Source: Bacillota bacterium (GTDB lineage: Bacteria; Bacillota; Clostridia; Lachnospirales; Lachnospiraceae). From it: a stretch of 62,945 bases of DNA. The notes below the pieces were generated by a model. That model was not told where the DNA came from. It saw nothing but the letters and a program-made list of their open reading frames with translations, and made no database searches. Positions 8,303 through 17,309 of the stretch are shown here, in pieces; position 1 is the stretch's first letter, and each line of letters starts with the position of its first letter. The position numbers were made by a program, and so were the translations under genes. The stretch spans positions 1 to 62,945 of the forward strand of contig JAEVYT010000046.1 in assembly GCA_023392615.1 (NCBI GenBank), in the 5' to 3' direction.

Positions 8303-8331
8303 ATTATAATGAAAATTATCCAGAATTTCAA
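8303..8331 (-). promoter_or_regulatory. amt promoter
   Basis: On the minus strand TTGAAA (8326-8331) and TATAAT (8303-8308) are 17 bp apart. Transcription would begin near 8296, leaving a leader of about 290 bases. Confidence 0.75.
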
Positions 8332-8530
8332 GTATTATTTTTTACAAGATGTAAAATTTAATACAGTCACAAATTATCTACACAATATCTTTATGCCAAG
8401 ATATATTTTCATCTGGTGATGTTTGTGCTAAACTAAATCGATATGCGATATTCAGGAATAAGTTGTCAAGCTGGATTAAAATAGGGGATTTGGGAAAAAA
8501 TATAAAATAGTACGAGGAGTGATAATAACC

Positions 8531-9772
8531 GTGGAACAAAAATTTAATCTGAATGATAATGTGTCCAGTGAAACTGAGTTAAGTGAAGAAGAACTTGCTT
8601 TAATCCAATTAGAGGAAGATTATCAAACTGCGATCAGATTGCTTGCAAGTATAAAATGTATGGTTATAAGTGATCAACTGATTGATATATATCAGAAGTT
8701 AATTATTGATTTGCAAGAAATGAATGGGTATAAAGATTCCGAGGACATGATAAAGACGTGTCAGGAGAAGATCAAGATAGCCAAAGAAGATTTAAAAGAG
8801 GTAACATATCAAAGGGCAAAGTACTTAAAAGATAAGGCGAAAAATAATGAAGATTTTGTCGAAGCTATTGAGGAATTTAAAAAAGTTCGAAAATATCTTG
8901 ATTCAGAAAATATGATTGCCGAGTGTGAAAAACAATCTATTATAATTAATAAAAATAAGAGAATGAAAACAGTGGTAAAGTCTATTGTAGCAGCATGCGT
9001 GGTAGTAATTCTCTTGGTTGGTGCAAATACATCCCATGCAAAATATTATTATGCTAATTTTTGTATGTATACGAAAGCGTATGATTCAGCAATTCATGAG
9101 TATAGAAAATTGCATAATTATAAAGATAGTGCCCAGAAAAAAGCGAAATGTTACTACTTGTGGGGAAAGACCTTATCCAAAACAAAAAAATTAGATGATG
9201 CAATCAAAGCTTTTGGTAGTGCACATCATTATAAAAACAGTGATGATTTGAAAGTAGCTGTTGAAAAGAAGGAATTAAGAAAAAGTGTAGTAGGGGATGT
9301 CGTAACCTTCGGAAATTGTCAATGGATTGTACTAAGTGTAAATAAAAATGATATTAGTATGATACGAAAAAACAACCTTCGTGGTATGCCTTACAATAAT
9401 GAAAAGGGCGATATAACTTGGGAAAAATCATCGATTAGACAATGGTTAAATGTGGATTATCTGCATAAAGCTTTTACGAAAGATGAAGTACAGGTGATTG
9501 AACGATCTACGATAAAGAATAACAATAATATTTTGTATGGAACAAGTGGAGGGAATGATACGAAGGATTATTTATACCTTCTGAGTATTGATGAGGCAAA
9601 TGCGTATTTACCTAAACTTCCAGCAATTAAAGTTAATTCCTGGCTTCGCTCTCCTGGAAATAGTCAAAACGCAGCAGCTTTTTACTCTGAAAAAGGAATA
9701 ATTATGGAATACGGCTATGATACTATGAATCAATCGATTCATGTAAGACCAGTACTCAATGTAGCAATTTAA
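8531..9772 (+). CDS. Membrane-anchored DUF6273-domain protein
   Basis: About 413 aa. The N-terminal 145 residues are charged and helical with TPR-like repeats. One membrane span follows (around 150-170, VVKSIVAACVVVILLVGA), then more TPR-like sequence (HNYKDSAQKKAKCYYLWGKT), and a C-terminal DUF6273 domain marked by VGDVVTFGNCQWIVL, IRQWLN, WLRSPG and a final VRPVL. I prefer the GTG at 8531, 11 bases after GAGGAG, over a GTG at 8519 that touches that site. It seems to be a single-gene unit. Function unknown. Confidence 0.75.
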   Translation: MEQKFNLNDNVSSETELSEEELALIQLEEDYQTAIRLLASIKCMVISDQLIDIYQKLIIDLQEMNGYKDSEDMIKTCQEKIKIAKEDLKEVTYQRAKYLKDKAKNNEDFVEAIEEFKKVRKYLDSENMIAECEKQSIIINKNKRMKTVVKSIVAACVVVILLVGANTSHAKYYYANFCMYTKAYDSAIHEYRKLHNYKDSAQKKAKCYYLWGKTLSKTKKLDDAIKAFGSAHHYKNSDDLKVAVEKKELRKSVVGDVVTFGNCQWIVLSVNKNDISMIRKNNLRGMPYNNEKGDITWEKSSIRQWLNVDYLHKAFTKDEVQVIERSTIKNNNNILYGTSGGNDTKDYLYLLSIDEANAYLPKLPAIKVNSWLRSPGNSQNAAAFYSEKGIIMEYGYDTMNQSIHVRPVLNVAI

Positions 9773-9782
9773 GATATTTAAA

Positions 9783-9852
9783 GGGCTGTTACAAAATGTC
9801 AATTCAATCAAGCAAAGTTATTTGCTTTTTAATTGTCATATTGTAACAGCCC
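9783..9852. terminator. Long bidirectional terminator
   Basis: A 70-base inverted repeat, outer arms GGGCTGTTACAA (9783-9794) and TTGTAACAGCCC (9841-9852), with an inner AAGCAAA/TTTGCTT stem and T tracts. It lies between convergent genes. Confidence 0.8.
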
Positions 9853-9909
9853 GTATTTTTTAGTCATAAAGCCAGTTTTAATCAACTATTTATACATTAC
9901 GAGATTAAA

Positions 9910-11229
9910 TTATTCTTGTACAAATATTTTATAGATTGCCTTGGTAGCTTCTTCAAAATCTTCCTCTGAAACACCGATTATAATATTTAATTCAGATGAA
10001 CCCTGGTCAATCATCTTAATATTTACTTTTGCTTCTGCCAAAGCAGTGAAGATACGTGCTGCTGTTCCTCTTGCCTTTCTCATACCTCGACCAACTACGG
10101 CTATTAATGCTAGATTATCTTCAATTTCTATGTGATCCGGATTTGTTCTTGAGATAATTTCATCCAAAACAACTTTTTCTTTCCCTTTAATTGATTCTGT
10201 GTTAATAATTACACTGAGTGTGTCGATACCGGATGGCATATGCTCAAAACAAAGATTACTTTTTTCAAGTGCACGAAGAACATTTCTTCCAAAACCTACG
10301 GCACTGTTCATCATATCTTTTTCGATATTAATAACGGAGAAGCCTTTTTTACCGGCAATACCAGTAATGATAAAGTTGCTACTGTCCACAGTCTGGGATA
10401 CAATCATGGTACCCTTATCCTCAGGGTGGTTGGTGTTTTTAATATTGATCGGAATACCCTTGGTACGTACCGGGAAGATCGCGTCTTCATGAAGAACAGT
10501 AGCGCCCATATAGGATAATTCTCTCAGTTCTCTGTAAGTAATGGTTCGAATCGGTTTAGGATCTTCAACGATTCTTGGATCACAAATTAAAAATCCGCTA
10601 ACATCAGTCCAGTTTTCATAAATAGTTGCATTGATTGCACTAGCTACTATAGAACCGGTAATATCAGATCCACCTCGTGAAAAGGTTTTAATCGTATCGT
10701 TAGGCATTGAACCGTAGAAACCAGGGATAACAGCATTCTCTAATTCAGCAAGTTTAGGACCTAATTTTGAAATAGTTCTATCTAAATCAAATATACCACT
10801 TTCATTAAAGTAGAGGAGCCCAACCGTATCGAGAAAAGGGAATCCAAGATACTTTGCAAGAACAATACTATTGAGATATTCACCACGGCTAGCAGCATAA
10901 TCGCGTCCTGCACTGTGAGCAAAGGAGGCTTTTATGTATTTGAACTCATCCTCCAAAGATAAGTCGATATTCAAGTCCTTTATTATAGAATTATAACGTT
11001 CTTCAATTGATGAGAATTCCTTATCAAAATTCTCTCCTCTGGAAGCTTTATCATAACAGTTATAAAGCATATCTGTAATTTTAATATCTTCGGAGTAGCG
11101 TTTACCGGGAGCGGATGCAACAACAAAACGTCTGGTTTTGTCAGCGTGGATAATATCCGCAACTTTTTTAAACTGATTAGCATCAGCAAGTGAACTTCCG
11201 CCAAATTTCACAACTTTAGTATCATTCAT
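9910..11229 (-). CDS. Aspartate kinase
   Basis: Phosphorylates L-aspartate, the first step toward lysine, threonine, methionine and diaminopimelate. 439 aa: an amino-acid kinase domain starting KVVKFGGSSLADANQFKKV, with FSRGGSDITGS and EDAIFPVRTKGIPINIKNT, then two C-terminal ACT domains (ITGIAGKKGFSVINI; LALIAVVGRGM) for feedback control. Length and layout fit monofunctional clostridial enzymes. It stands alone. The 220-base upstream stretch shows no lysine riboswitch, so control is probably allosteric. Confidence 0.93.
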   Translation of the reverse strand: MNDTKVVKFGGSSLADANQFKKVADIIHADKTRRFVVASAPGKRYSEDIKITDMLYNCYDKASRGENFDKEFSSIEERYNSIIKDLNIDLSLEDEFKYIKASFAHSAGRDYAASRGEYLNSIVLAKYLGFPFLDTVGLLYFNESGIFDLDRTISKLGPKLAELENAVIPGFYGSMPNDTIKTFSRGGSDITGSIVASAINATIYENWTDVSGFLICDPRIVEDPKPIRTITYRELRELSYMGATVLHEDAIFPVRTKGIPINIKNTNHPEDKGTMIVSQTVDSSNFIITGIAGKKGFSVINIEKDMMNSAVGFGRNVLRALEKSNLCFEHMPSGIDTLSVIINTESIKGKEKVVLDEIISRTNPDHIEIEDNLALIAVVGRGMRKARGTAARIFTALAEAKVNIKMIDQGSSELNIIIGVSEEDFEEATKAIYKIFVQE

Positions 11230-11449
11230 AGACTATCCTCTTTCTACGCATGGAATCAGCGCGGTTATTTATAAATTTAAACTTATATTTTTACATTATA
11301 TTATAACTTGTTAAAATAATCAATTGGTGATAAATAAAGAATTTTAATCACTTTCATGTAATATATTGTGGGATTTTTTGTATGTGCAATCAATCCTGTA
11401 ATCATAACGTTTGTTCTCACCTTTCTACTGAATTGTCATAAAATATTGT

Positions 11450-12046
11450 ATGAATTTAAACGAAGAAAGGGATACATCGTTGAATAGAGAAAATAACAAT
11501 AATAGATCTAATAACCGTGATCAAAACAGGGATCAGCGTGATCGAGACAGAAATCAAAGACCAACGCCAACGCCATCACCAAGGCCACAGCCAATGCCGG
11601 GACCAGAACCAAGGCCACAGCCAATGCCTGGACCAGGACCAAGGCCACAGCCAATGCCTGGACCAGGACCAAGGCCACAGCCAATGCCGGGACCAGGACC
11701 AAGGCCACAGCCAATGCCACCTAATTTTCCTCCATTTCCGCCAGGTGGAGACGGAATGCCTACAACCCCGCCTCCGAATTTTGTTCCCGAAGCTCCTAGA
11801 ATGGAGAGAAGCCCAATGGGTGGAGTTTATTTTGTCAATCCATCAAATCAGCAAAACAGGTATAATCGGCCAATAAGAAGATGTTTAAACAGTTTTACGT
11901 ATATCTGGTTAAGAAATGGTAACAACTTCTGGTTTTATATTACCCGAATAGATGATAGATTTATTCAAGGATTCCGCTGGACAGGAAGAGATTGGACATT
12001 TGACAGAATATCAAGAAATAGAGTGATTTTTTATCGCTGTTTCTAA
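11450..12046 (+). CDS. Proline-rich repeat protein
   Basis: Up to 198 aa. It opens with an Asn/Arg/Asp-rich segment, then about five copies of a 10-residue unit RPQPMPGPGP (residues ~44-90), a PPNFPPFPP linker, and a conserved-looking C-terminal ~75 residues rich in Arg, Asn and aromatics (YIWLRNGNNFWFYITRIDD). No signal peptide or membrane span. The ATG at 11450 has no ribosome site; a TTG at 11480 follows AAAGGG at 8 bases and may be the true start. The composition recalls spore-coat or exosporium proteins. That is a guess. Confidence 0.7.
   Translation: MNLNEERDTSLNRENNNNRSNNRDQNRDQRDRDRNQRPTPTPSPRPQPMPGPEPRPQPMPGPGPRPQPMPGPGPRPQPMPGPGPRPQPMPPNFPPFPPGGDGMPTTPPPNFVPEAPRMERSPMGGVYFVNPSNQQNRYNRPIRRCLNSFTYIWLRNGNNFWFYITRIDDRFIQGFRWTGRDWTFDRISRNRVIFYRCF
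11581..11718 (+). repeat. 30-bp coding tandem repeat
   Basis: Four full 30-bp units (11581, 11611, 11641, 11671) and a partial fifth, differing at only a few bases, encode the RPQPMPGPGP units. Near-identity at the DNA level suggests recent expansion and likely copy-number variation between strains. Confidence 0.9.
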
Positions 12047-12098
12047 GATTATGATTTAATACAAGATAAGATAAAAAGATTAGTTGTATAAGGATATA

Positions 12099-12145
12099 AA
12101 AAAACCTACCCTTTCAGAAGTTGCAAAGTTAAGGGTAGGTTTTTT
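12099..12145. terminator. Bidirectional terminator
   Basis: Perfect 15-bp arms (AAAAAACCTACCCTT at 12099-12113 and its complement at 12131-12145), A-flanked on one side and T-flanked on the other, between convergent genes. Confidence 0.9.
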
Positions 12146-12158
12146 GTGTAAGTACTTC

Positions 12159-12974
12159 TTATGCCTCGCTATCTGTGGTATCGGAAAGCTCTTCAGATAC
12201 CTGACTCTCTGACGTAATTTCCTTCTTTGCTTTAAATGCACAAATCACAACAAGTGCAACACCAAATAAGAACAGGAATATGGAGATAAATTGAGAGGTA
12301 GATAAAGCACCGATCTGTCCGCGTTCTAAATCTCCACGGAAGAACTCAATAATAAATCTGCCTACACTATAGAATATTAGATAAAAACCTGCAACCTGTC
12401 CATGAGCCTTAGTTCTTCTGGATATCAATACAAGAACAGCAAAGTTTAGAAAATTCAATAAACTTGAGATTGGCTGAGTAGGAATTAAGTGTACATTATT
12501 CGGTGCATATTCCGAATGGGGGAAAACCAAGCTAAAAGGACTATTTGTCTCTGAACCATAGCAGCATCCTGCAAGAAGGCAACCAATTCGACCAAAACCC
12601 TGAGCAAGTGCAATAGATGGCATAACGATATCAAAATACTCTAAGAAATTAAGTTTATGTTTCTTTGTAAATAAATACCCAGCAAAGATTCCGCCAATAA
12701 TTCCACCATAAACTACAAATCCTTCTGAAACCTGCAGCAGTACGCTAGGATCTGAAATAATTTCTTTTAATTGAGTGATTAAGTACAAAAGCTTTGCACC
12801 TAGAATTCCACCTATTGCACACCAGACGGTCAGGTTAAATATCAGTTCATGTTTCAGACCTTTGAGCTTCGCCCGGTATTCTACTGTCAGATAAGCAGCC
12901 ATGATTCCGATAGCAATCATTAGTCCATACCCATGAATTACAATAGGGCCGATTTTTAATAGTTCGTTTTTCAT
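12159..12974 (-). CDS. lgt: Prolipoprotein diacylglyceryl transferase
   Basis: Transfers diacylglycerol from phosphatidylglycerol to the lipobox Cys of prelipoproteins in the membrane. About 271 aa with seven membrane segments. The Lgt signature region GRIGCLLAGCCYGSET near residue 130 and the HGYGLM motif near the N-terminus are present. The ATG at 12974 is chosen because TGGAGA precedes it; the upstream in-frame ATG at 12995 has none. The window itself encodes several clients (sugar-binding, DUF3887 and small lipoproteins). It has a charged C-terminal tail rich in Glu/Ser. Confidence 0.93.
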   Translation of the reverse strand: MKNELLKIGPIVIHGYGLMIAIGIMAAYLTVEYRAKLKGLKHELIFNLTVWCAIGGILGAKLLYLITQLKEIISDPSVLLQVSEGFVVYGGIIGGIFAGYLFTKKHKLNFLEYFDIVMPSIALAQGFGRIGCLLAGCCYGSETNSPFSLVFPHSEYAPNNVHLIPTQPISSLLNFLNFAVLVLISRRTKAHGQVAGFYLIFYSVGRFIIEFFRGDLERGQIGALSTSQFISIFLFLFGVALVVICAFKAKKEITSESQVSEELSDTTDSEA

Positions 12975-13186
12975 TATTATTCTCCATTCTGTCAATACCT
13001 ATGAATTTTGGCATTAGCATAAATACAAAACGTAAAATGATGGTTAACTAATGGTTAACACTATTTTGGTATATGTAATAAGACAAGTATATCGAATATT
13101 TATTAAAAAAGAAACAAAAAATTTTTATTATAAATAAGTGAATCAAAGTTTAATTCAAATAAATGTAAATTACATATTGACAGTGA

Positions 13187-13236
13187 AACATTGTTATGTT
13201 ACATTAATTACATGAAATAAAACAATGTTACGTTAC
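13187..13236 (+). promoter_or_regulatory. Repeat cluster upstream of DUF4004 gene
   Basis: A TTGACA box at 13178-13183 is followed by inverted 9-mers AACATTGTT (13187-13195) and AACAATGTT (13221-13229). Direct repeats of TGTTAYGTTAC overlap them (about 13192-13202 and 13225-13235). The cluster ends at the ribosome site of the regulator-like gene, so it may be its operator. Confidence 0.5.
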
Positions 13237-13249
13237 GGAGGTAAAATGT

Positions 13250-13879
13250 TTGAACTTAATATCAAAAAAAGACTTATTGGCAATCACAGGAATATCATAT
13301 GGTCAATTATACAGATGGAAAAGAGAACGATTGATACCGGAAGAGTGGTTTATTAAGCAATCTTCATACACAGGGCAGGAGACGTTCTTTCCCAGAGAAC
13401 AGATTTTAAGTAGAATTAATTCGATCTTGGAATTGAAGGATAACTATTCACTGGAGGAATTAGCAAAATTATTATCACCGGAATCTTCAGTAGCACAGAT
13501 ATCACTTAAATCACTACGGGAAGTTACTGAGATTGTTCCTGAACTGGTTGATAGTATAGAGGAGATATTCACAAAAGATAAGTTTGATTTTTCAGACATA
13601 GCATTAATGATTGCTATATCACAGGCAGCAACAAAGTATGGAATGTCCGCAGAACAAACGAAGCGTTTACTAGTGAAATCAGTTGCGCCGGCTATTGCTA
13701 AGAAGAATACGAATGTACTATGTACGATATTTAAGCTGAATGAGGAATATTACACAGTATTTTCTTTGAATTCTACACCATTAGCTTTCGATGACGATAT
13801 TGATTTGGTAGAACATATCTACTTAAGTGAAGTATCCGATATGATTAAGATGAAGTATAAGAATTTGTTTATAAAATAA
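13250..13879 (+). CDS. YhbD-like (DUF4004) protein with HTH
   Basis: 209 aa. The N-terminus (LISKKDLLAITGISYGQLYRWKRERLIPEEW) is a MerR-like helix-turn-helix, followed by a helical region (YSLEELAKLLSPE). This is the pattern of the DUF4004 family represented by Bacillus YhbD. It starts at TTG 13250, 8 bases after GGAGG; the nearby ATG is in another frame. A bactofilin gene follows 20 bases later. In Bacillus yhbD also precedes two bactofilin genes, so the pair is a conserved neighbourhood and this protein may regulate or localise the bactofilin. Confidence 0.75.
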   Translation: MNLISKKDLLAITGISYGQLYRWKRERLIPEEWFIKQSSYTGQETFFPREQILSRINSILELKDNYSLEELAKLLSPESSVAQISLKSLREVTEIVPELVDSIEEIFTKDKFDFSDIALMIAISQAATKYGMSAEQTKRLLVKSVAPAIAKKNTNVLCTIFKLNEEYYTVFSLNSTPLAFDDDIDLVEHIYLSEVSDMIKMKYKNLFIK

Positions 13880-13899
13880 AATTAAAAGGAGTAATATAT

Positions 13900-14514
13900 A
13901 TGGGTGATTATATTATGGAAGGCATCGGTAAGATAAGCGGTGGCCAATTTGATACAGTTAAAATAGAAGGTGTTGGAAATTGTTCCAATGATTTAAAAGC
14001 AGAAAACATTAATATTGAAGGTGTATTCAATTGTTCCGGTGAAATCGAAGCAGGAATGCTGTATTGTGAAGGAGTAGCGAACTTTAAAGCGAATATCAGA
14101 GCAAAGAAAATTCATGTTGAGGGAGTATTTAATGTAGATGCATTTGGTAAGATTGAAGCAAATGAGATAGTATGCGATGGTGTAATCAAAGCAAAGGGTG
14201 AGATATCTACTGATATATTGGATGCGGAGGGGTGTATCGAAGCGGATGAGATAGTGGGTGATAAGATACGAATATGCTCCCATCATCCAAAGAATAAGAT
14301 AATCAATTTATTTAATCGTTTTCGATCAAAAGTAAGAATGATTGAAGCTACAACGATTGAGATATATGGCGTGAAATCACAAACCGTGAATGGTACAGAC
14401 ATTACAATTGGATCCAATTGTATTATAGAGAATATTGATTGCAGTGGTACATTATATATTGATGAGACCTCAAGTGTAAAGAATATAACAGGTGAATATA
14501 ACAGAAGATATTAA
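13900..14514 (+). CDS. Bactofilin-like polymer-forming protein
   Basis: 204 aa of repeated short beta strands with a regular spacing of hydrophobics and Gly-Val steps (IEGVGNCSNDLKAENINIEG, CEGVANFKANIRAKKIHVEG), as expected of a right-handed beta-helix bactofilin. A basic insert near residues 125-145 breaks the pattern. The start follows AAAAGGAG. Bactofilins assemble into nucleotide-free filaments and act in cell shape, motility or envelope work. It forms an operon with the DUF4004 protein. Confidence 0.82.
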   Translation: MGDYIMEGIGKISGGQFDTVKIEGVGNCSNDLKAENINIEGVFNCSGEIEAGMLYCEGVANFKANIRAKKIHVEGVFNVDAFGKIEANEIVCDGVIKAKGEISTDILDAEGCIEADEIVGDKIRICSHHPKNKIINLFNRFRSKVRMIEATTIEIYGVKSQTVNGTDITIGSNCIIENIDCSGTLYIDETSSVKNITGEYNRRY

Positions 14515-14722
14515 ACACTGAAAAGACATACCAGATACGGGATGTATTATCAAGTATTTATGAATTCGAAATTTATATACTAAATTGAGTTTTTACTATT
14601 CTATAGGAATACCTTATCTCGATTAAAGATAAAATAGGAAGTACTTATTGTAAAATCGCATTATAATTACTATAATTGTAATATAAAACGAAATTACAAA
14701 TATTATTTGGAGGAGTAAGGTG

Positions 14723-14887
14723 ATGGGGTATAGTATGATTGGATTCGTCGGTATATTTTATGTTTTATTTTCACTCGCAATGATTGGATTAAGTATTTAT
14801 ATTATAGTTTTACTTATCATGTTTTTAAAAAGAGGGATTGCAGCACTTGATATCTACCTGTCAGAGAAGAGAAGTGGAAGATTTTGA
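14723..14887 (+). CDS. 54-aa single-span membrane protein
   Basis: A short open frame with a strong GGAGGAG site. It starts MGYSMIGFVGIF, has one long hydrophobic stretch (about residues 5-36) and a basic C-terminus ending KRSGRF. The intergenic sequence on its left, 14515-14722, shows nothing else. It lies after the bactofilin gene but 200 bases away, so is probably its own unit. Function unknown. It is shorter than usual gene-calling limits. Confidence 0.6.
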   Translation: MGYSMIGFVGIFYVLFSLAMIGLSIYIIVLLIMFLKRGIAALDIYLSEKRSGRF

Positions 14888-14902
14888 TAAATTTATAAAT
14901 TA

Positions 14903-14958
14903 GAGCAGAAGCGATATAGAAAGAACTATATGAAAATGTTCTTATATCGATTCTGCTC
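14903..14958. terminator. Bidirectional terminator
   Basis: Inverted repeat with outer arms GAGCAGAA / TTCTGCTC and inner CGATATA / TATATCG, between the small membrane protein and the convergent transporter gene. Confidence 0.75.
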
Positions 14959-14971
14959 GTTCTATTAGTAA

Positions 14972-15544
14972 TTATAAAGGCAAAATAGTTTTCCCAAATT
15001 CCTGATTTACAACCTGTGCTACTGCATTATAGATTGCAGATAAACCACAGAAGATACCAACATATCCGGCAACTGTGCGGATTTGATCAATACCGGTAAA
15101 ATCTCCTGCTGCAAGTAAGAAGAATAATGCAGCTAATGTGAAGAATACGATTTGAGAAGTACGGTTGTGTTTTAATGTTCCAATGAACATAAATAGGGTG
15201 AATATGCCCCAAAGACCTAAGTAACAACCAACGCTTTTAGAGTCAGATGCTTTGATAAGCTCGCTGCCTTTGAATGGATTAATCCAGATTAAAATTAAAG
15301 ACCACCAGAAGAAGCCATAAGCAGTAAAAGCAGTTGCTCCAAAAGTATTATTTTTCTTGAATTCCATAATGCCTGCGATAATCTGAGCTGCACCGCCAAG
15401 TGCAAAGCCCATAGCAACGATAACAATTGATAATGGTAAAAAGCCTGCGTTATGTAAGTTGAGTAAGCAGGTAGTCATACCGAACCCTAAAAGACCAAGA
15501 GGGGCTGGATTAGCAATACTAGATTGAGTAGTTTGAGTTGACAT
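14972..15544 (-). CDS. Acetate/succinate transporter (GPR1/FUN34/YaaH, SatP)
   Basis: About 190 aa with six helices. The family motif NPAPLGLLGFGMTT (NPAPLGL box) is at the N-terminus, and FGATAFTAYGFFWWSL is the conserved internal stretch. It moves acetate and related small acids across the membrane. The ATG at 15544 is the likely start since it precedes MSTQTTQSS and the NPAP box at normal distance; the ribosome site GGAAGG is rather far. Single gene. Confidence 0.88.
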   Translation of the reverse strand: MSTQTTQSSIANPAPLGLLGFGMTTCLLNLHNAGFLPLSIVIVAMGFALGGAAQIIAGIMEFKKNNTFGATAFTAYGFFWWSLILIWINPFKGSELIKASDSKSVGCYLGLWGIFTLFMFIGTLKHNRTSQIVFFTLAALFFLLAAGDFTGIDQIRTVAGYVGIFCGLSAIYNAVAQVVNQEFGKTILPL

Positions 15545-15689
15545 AATTGTTAATAGTCCTTCCATTATTATATTCGTGCAAAAACGCACAAGCCATATCG
15601 TATCATTTTATAGGACAAATTTCAACAAAAAAATAATATACCGTTAAGGGAATTTATTACAAGCAAAAGTATTGAAAGGAGACATACGA

Positions 15690-17186
15690 ATGAAAAAGTC
15701 TGTTTTGTGGATTGATAAACATTTTACTATCGCTGAAGTGGATAAAAGGATCTACGGATCCTTGATAGAACATCTCGGACGAGCTGTTTATGAGGGGATT
15801 TATCAACCGGGAAGTAAATATGCCGACGAACAGGGGCTTAGGAATGATGTTATTGAATTGATTCAGAAGCTGAATGTACCACTAGTACGCTATCCGGGAG
15901 GTAACTTTGTATCAGGATATCACTGGGAGGATGGAGTTGGACCCATTAAAGACCGCCCTGCAAAATTAGATCTTGCCTGGAGTGTTATAGAGACGAATCA
16001 TTTTGGTTTGAATGAATTCATGGATTGGTCAAGCAAGGCAAACACAACGCCTATGATGGCAATTAATCTAGGTACCAGAGGAATTGAGGATGCTAAGAAT
16101 ATTATTGAGTATTGTAATGTTGATGGAGGGAGTTACTACAGCGAGTTAAGGAAAAGTCATGGATATGATAAGCCTCATGATATTAAGCTTTGGTGTTTGG
16201 GTAATGAGATGGATGGCCCTTGGCAGATGGGACATAAGTCGGCAAAGGAATATGGAAGGATCGCAGCGGAATCAGGTCGTATCATGAGAATGGTGGATCC
16301 CTCAATTGAGCTGGTTGCCTGTGGAAGTTCATCACTCGAGATGGAGACCTTCGGTTCCTGGGAGGATACTGTTCTTAATGAGTGCTATGACCAGGTGGAT
16401 TACCTGTCGCTTCACCAGTATTATGGTAATCAGGAGAATAACACTGCAGACTTCTTAGCTAATACAGTTGCGATGGATCAATTCATTCAATCCGTAGTAT
16501 CGATTTGTGACGCTGTAAAAGCAAAAAAACGTAAAAGTAAAACGATTCATCTATCCTTTGATGAATGGAATGTATGGTATCATTCGAATGAACAGGATAA
16601 GCATTTGAAACGTTGGGGAAAAGTACTCCATCAATTGGAGGATATCTATAATTTTGAAGATGCTCTGCTGGTAGCAGGTATGATGATAACATTACTTCGT
16701 CACGCAGATCGAGTTAAAATCGCATGCTTAGCACAGTTAGTCAATGTAATAGCGCCAATTATGACCTCCGATACAGGAGCGTGGATGCAGACTATATATC
16801 ATCCGTTTGCATTGATTAGTAATTATGGACGTGGAGTTGTATTAAATACGGTAGTACAAGCCCCGGTATACGACAGTAAGCATGGAGAGGCACCTTTCTT
16901 GGATGCAGTTTGTATGATGAATGAGGAGCTGGAAACCTTAACGATATTTGCTTTAAATAAAGATCTTCATGAATCCATGGAATTGAGCTGTGATTTACGC
17001 CAATTTAAAGACTACCAGATAAAAGAGCATATCGTTCTGACCCATTCTGATTTAAAGGCTGTTAACTCACAGGAGAATCCAGATAATGTTGCACCGGTTA
17101 GGGGAGGGAAATCAAAACTCGAAGATGGGATGCTACAAGCAATATTATGTGATAAAAGTTTTCATGTTATAAAATTAGGGAAGTAA
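15690..17186 (+). CDS. abfA: GH51 alpha-L-arabinofuranosidase
   Basis: Removes arabinofuranosyl side chains from arabinoxylan or arabinan oligomers by a retaining mechanism. About 498 aa, normal for cytoplasmic GH51, with no signal peptide, so it works on imported oligosaccharides. Acid/base Glu173 lies in CLGNEMDGPW and nucleophile Glu292 in LSFDEWNVWY; the N-terminal segment YGSLIEHLGRAVYEGIYQPG is typical. The start ATG follows AAAGGAG. It faces the YesM/YesN-like genes and belongs to the carbohydrate island. Confidence 0.95.
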   Translation: MKKSVLWIDKHFTIAEVDKRIYGSLIEHLGRAVYEGIYQPGSKYADEQGLRNDVIELIQKLNVPLVRYPGGNFVSGYHWEDGVGPIKDRPAKLDLAWSVIETNHFGLNEFMDWSSKANTTPMMAINLGTRGIEDAKNIIEYCNVDGGSYYSELRKSHGYDKPHDIKLWCLGNEMDGPWQMGHKSAKEYGRIAAESGRIMRMVDPSIELVACGSSSLEMETFGSWEDTVLNECYDQVDYLSLHQYYGNQENNTADFLANTVAMDQFIQSVVSICDAVKAKKRKSKTIHLSFDEWNVWYHSNEQDKHLKRWGKVLHQLEDIYNFEDALLVAGMMITLLRHADRVKIACLAQLVNVIAPIMTSDTGAWMQTIYHPFALISNYGRGVVLNTVVQAPVYDSKHGEAPFLDAVCMMNEELETLTIFALNKDLHESMELSCDLRQFKDYQIKEHIVLTHSDLKAVNSQENPDNVAPVRGGKSKLEDGMLQAILCDKSFHVIKLGK

Positions 17187-17200
17187 ATAAAATAATAAGT

Positions 17201-17260
17201 AATGGGATGTTATAAAATAGATAACTCTTTAAAAGAATTATTATTTTGCAACATCCCATT
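17201..17260. terminator. Bidirectional terminator
   Basis: Arms AATGGGATGTT (17201-17211) and AACATCCCATT (17250-17260) with further inner pairing lie between convergent genes. Confidence 0.75.
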
Positions 17261-17309
17261 TTACTACATAATGGGTAAAACATTATCTATTGAGAATAAC
17301 GAATATGAA

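Noticed and set aside
11230..11449. Lysine riboswitch upstream of aspartate kinase
   Set aside because: The stretch is AT-rich and lacks the conserved lysine-riboswitch segments; only ordinary promoter-like sequence is visible.
11508..11720. Long minus-strand frame of repeated hydrophobic residues opposite the Pro-rich gene
   Set aside because: It is the antisense reading of the 30-bp repeat and has no ribosome site.
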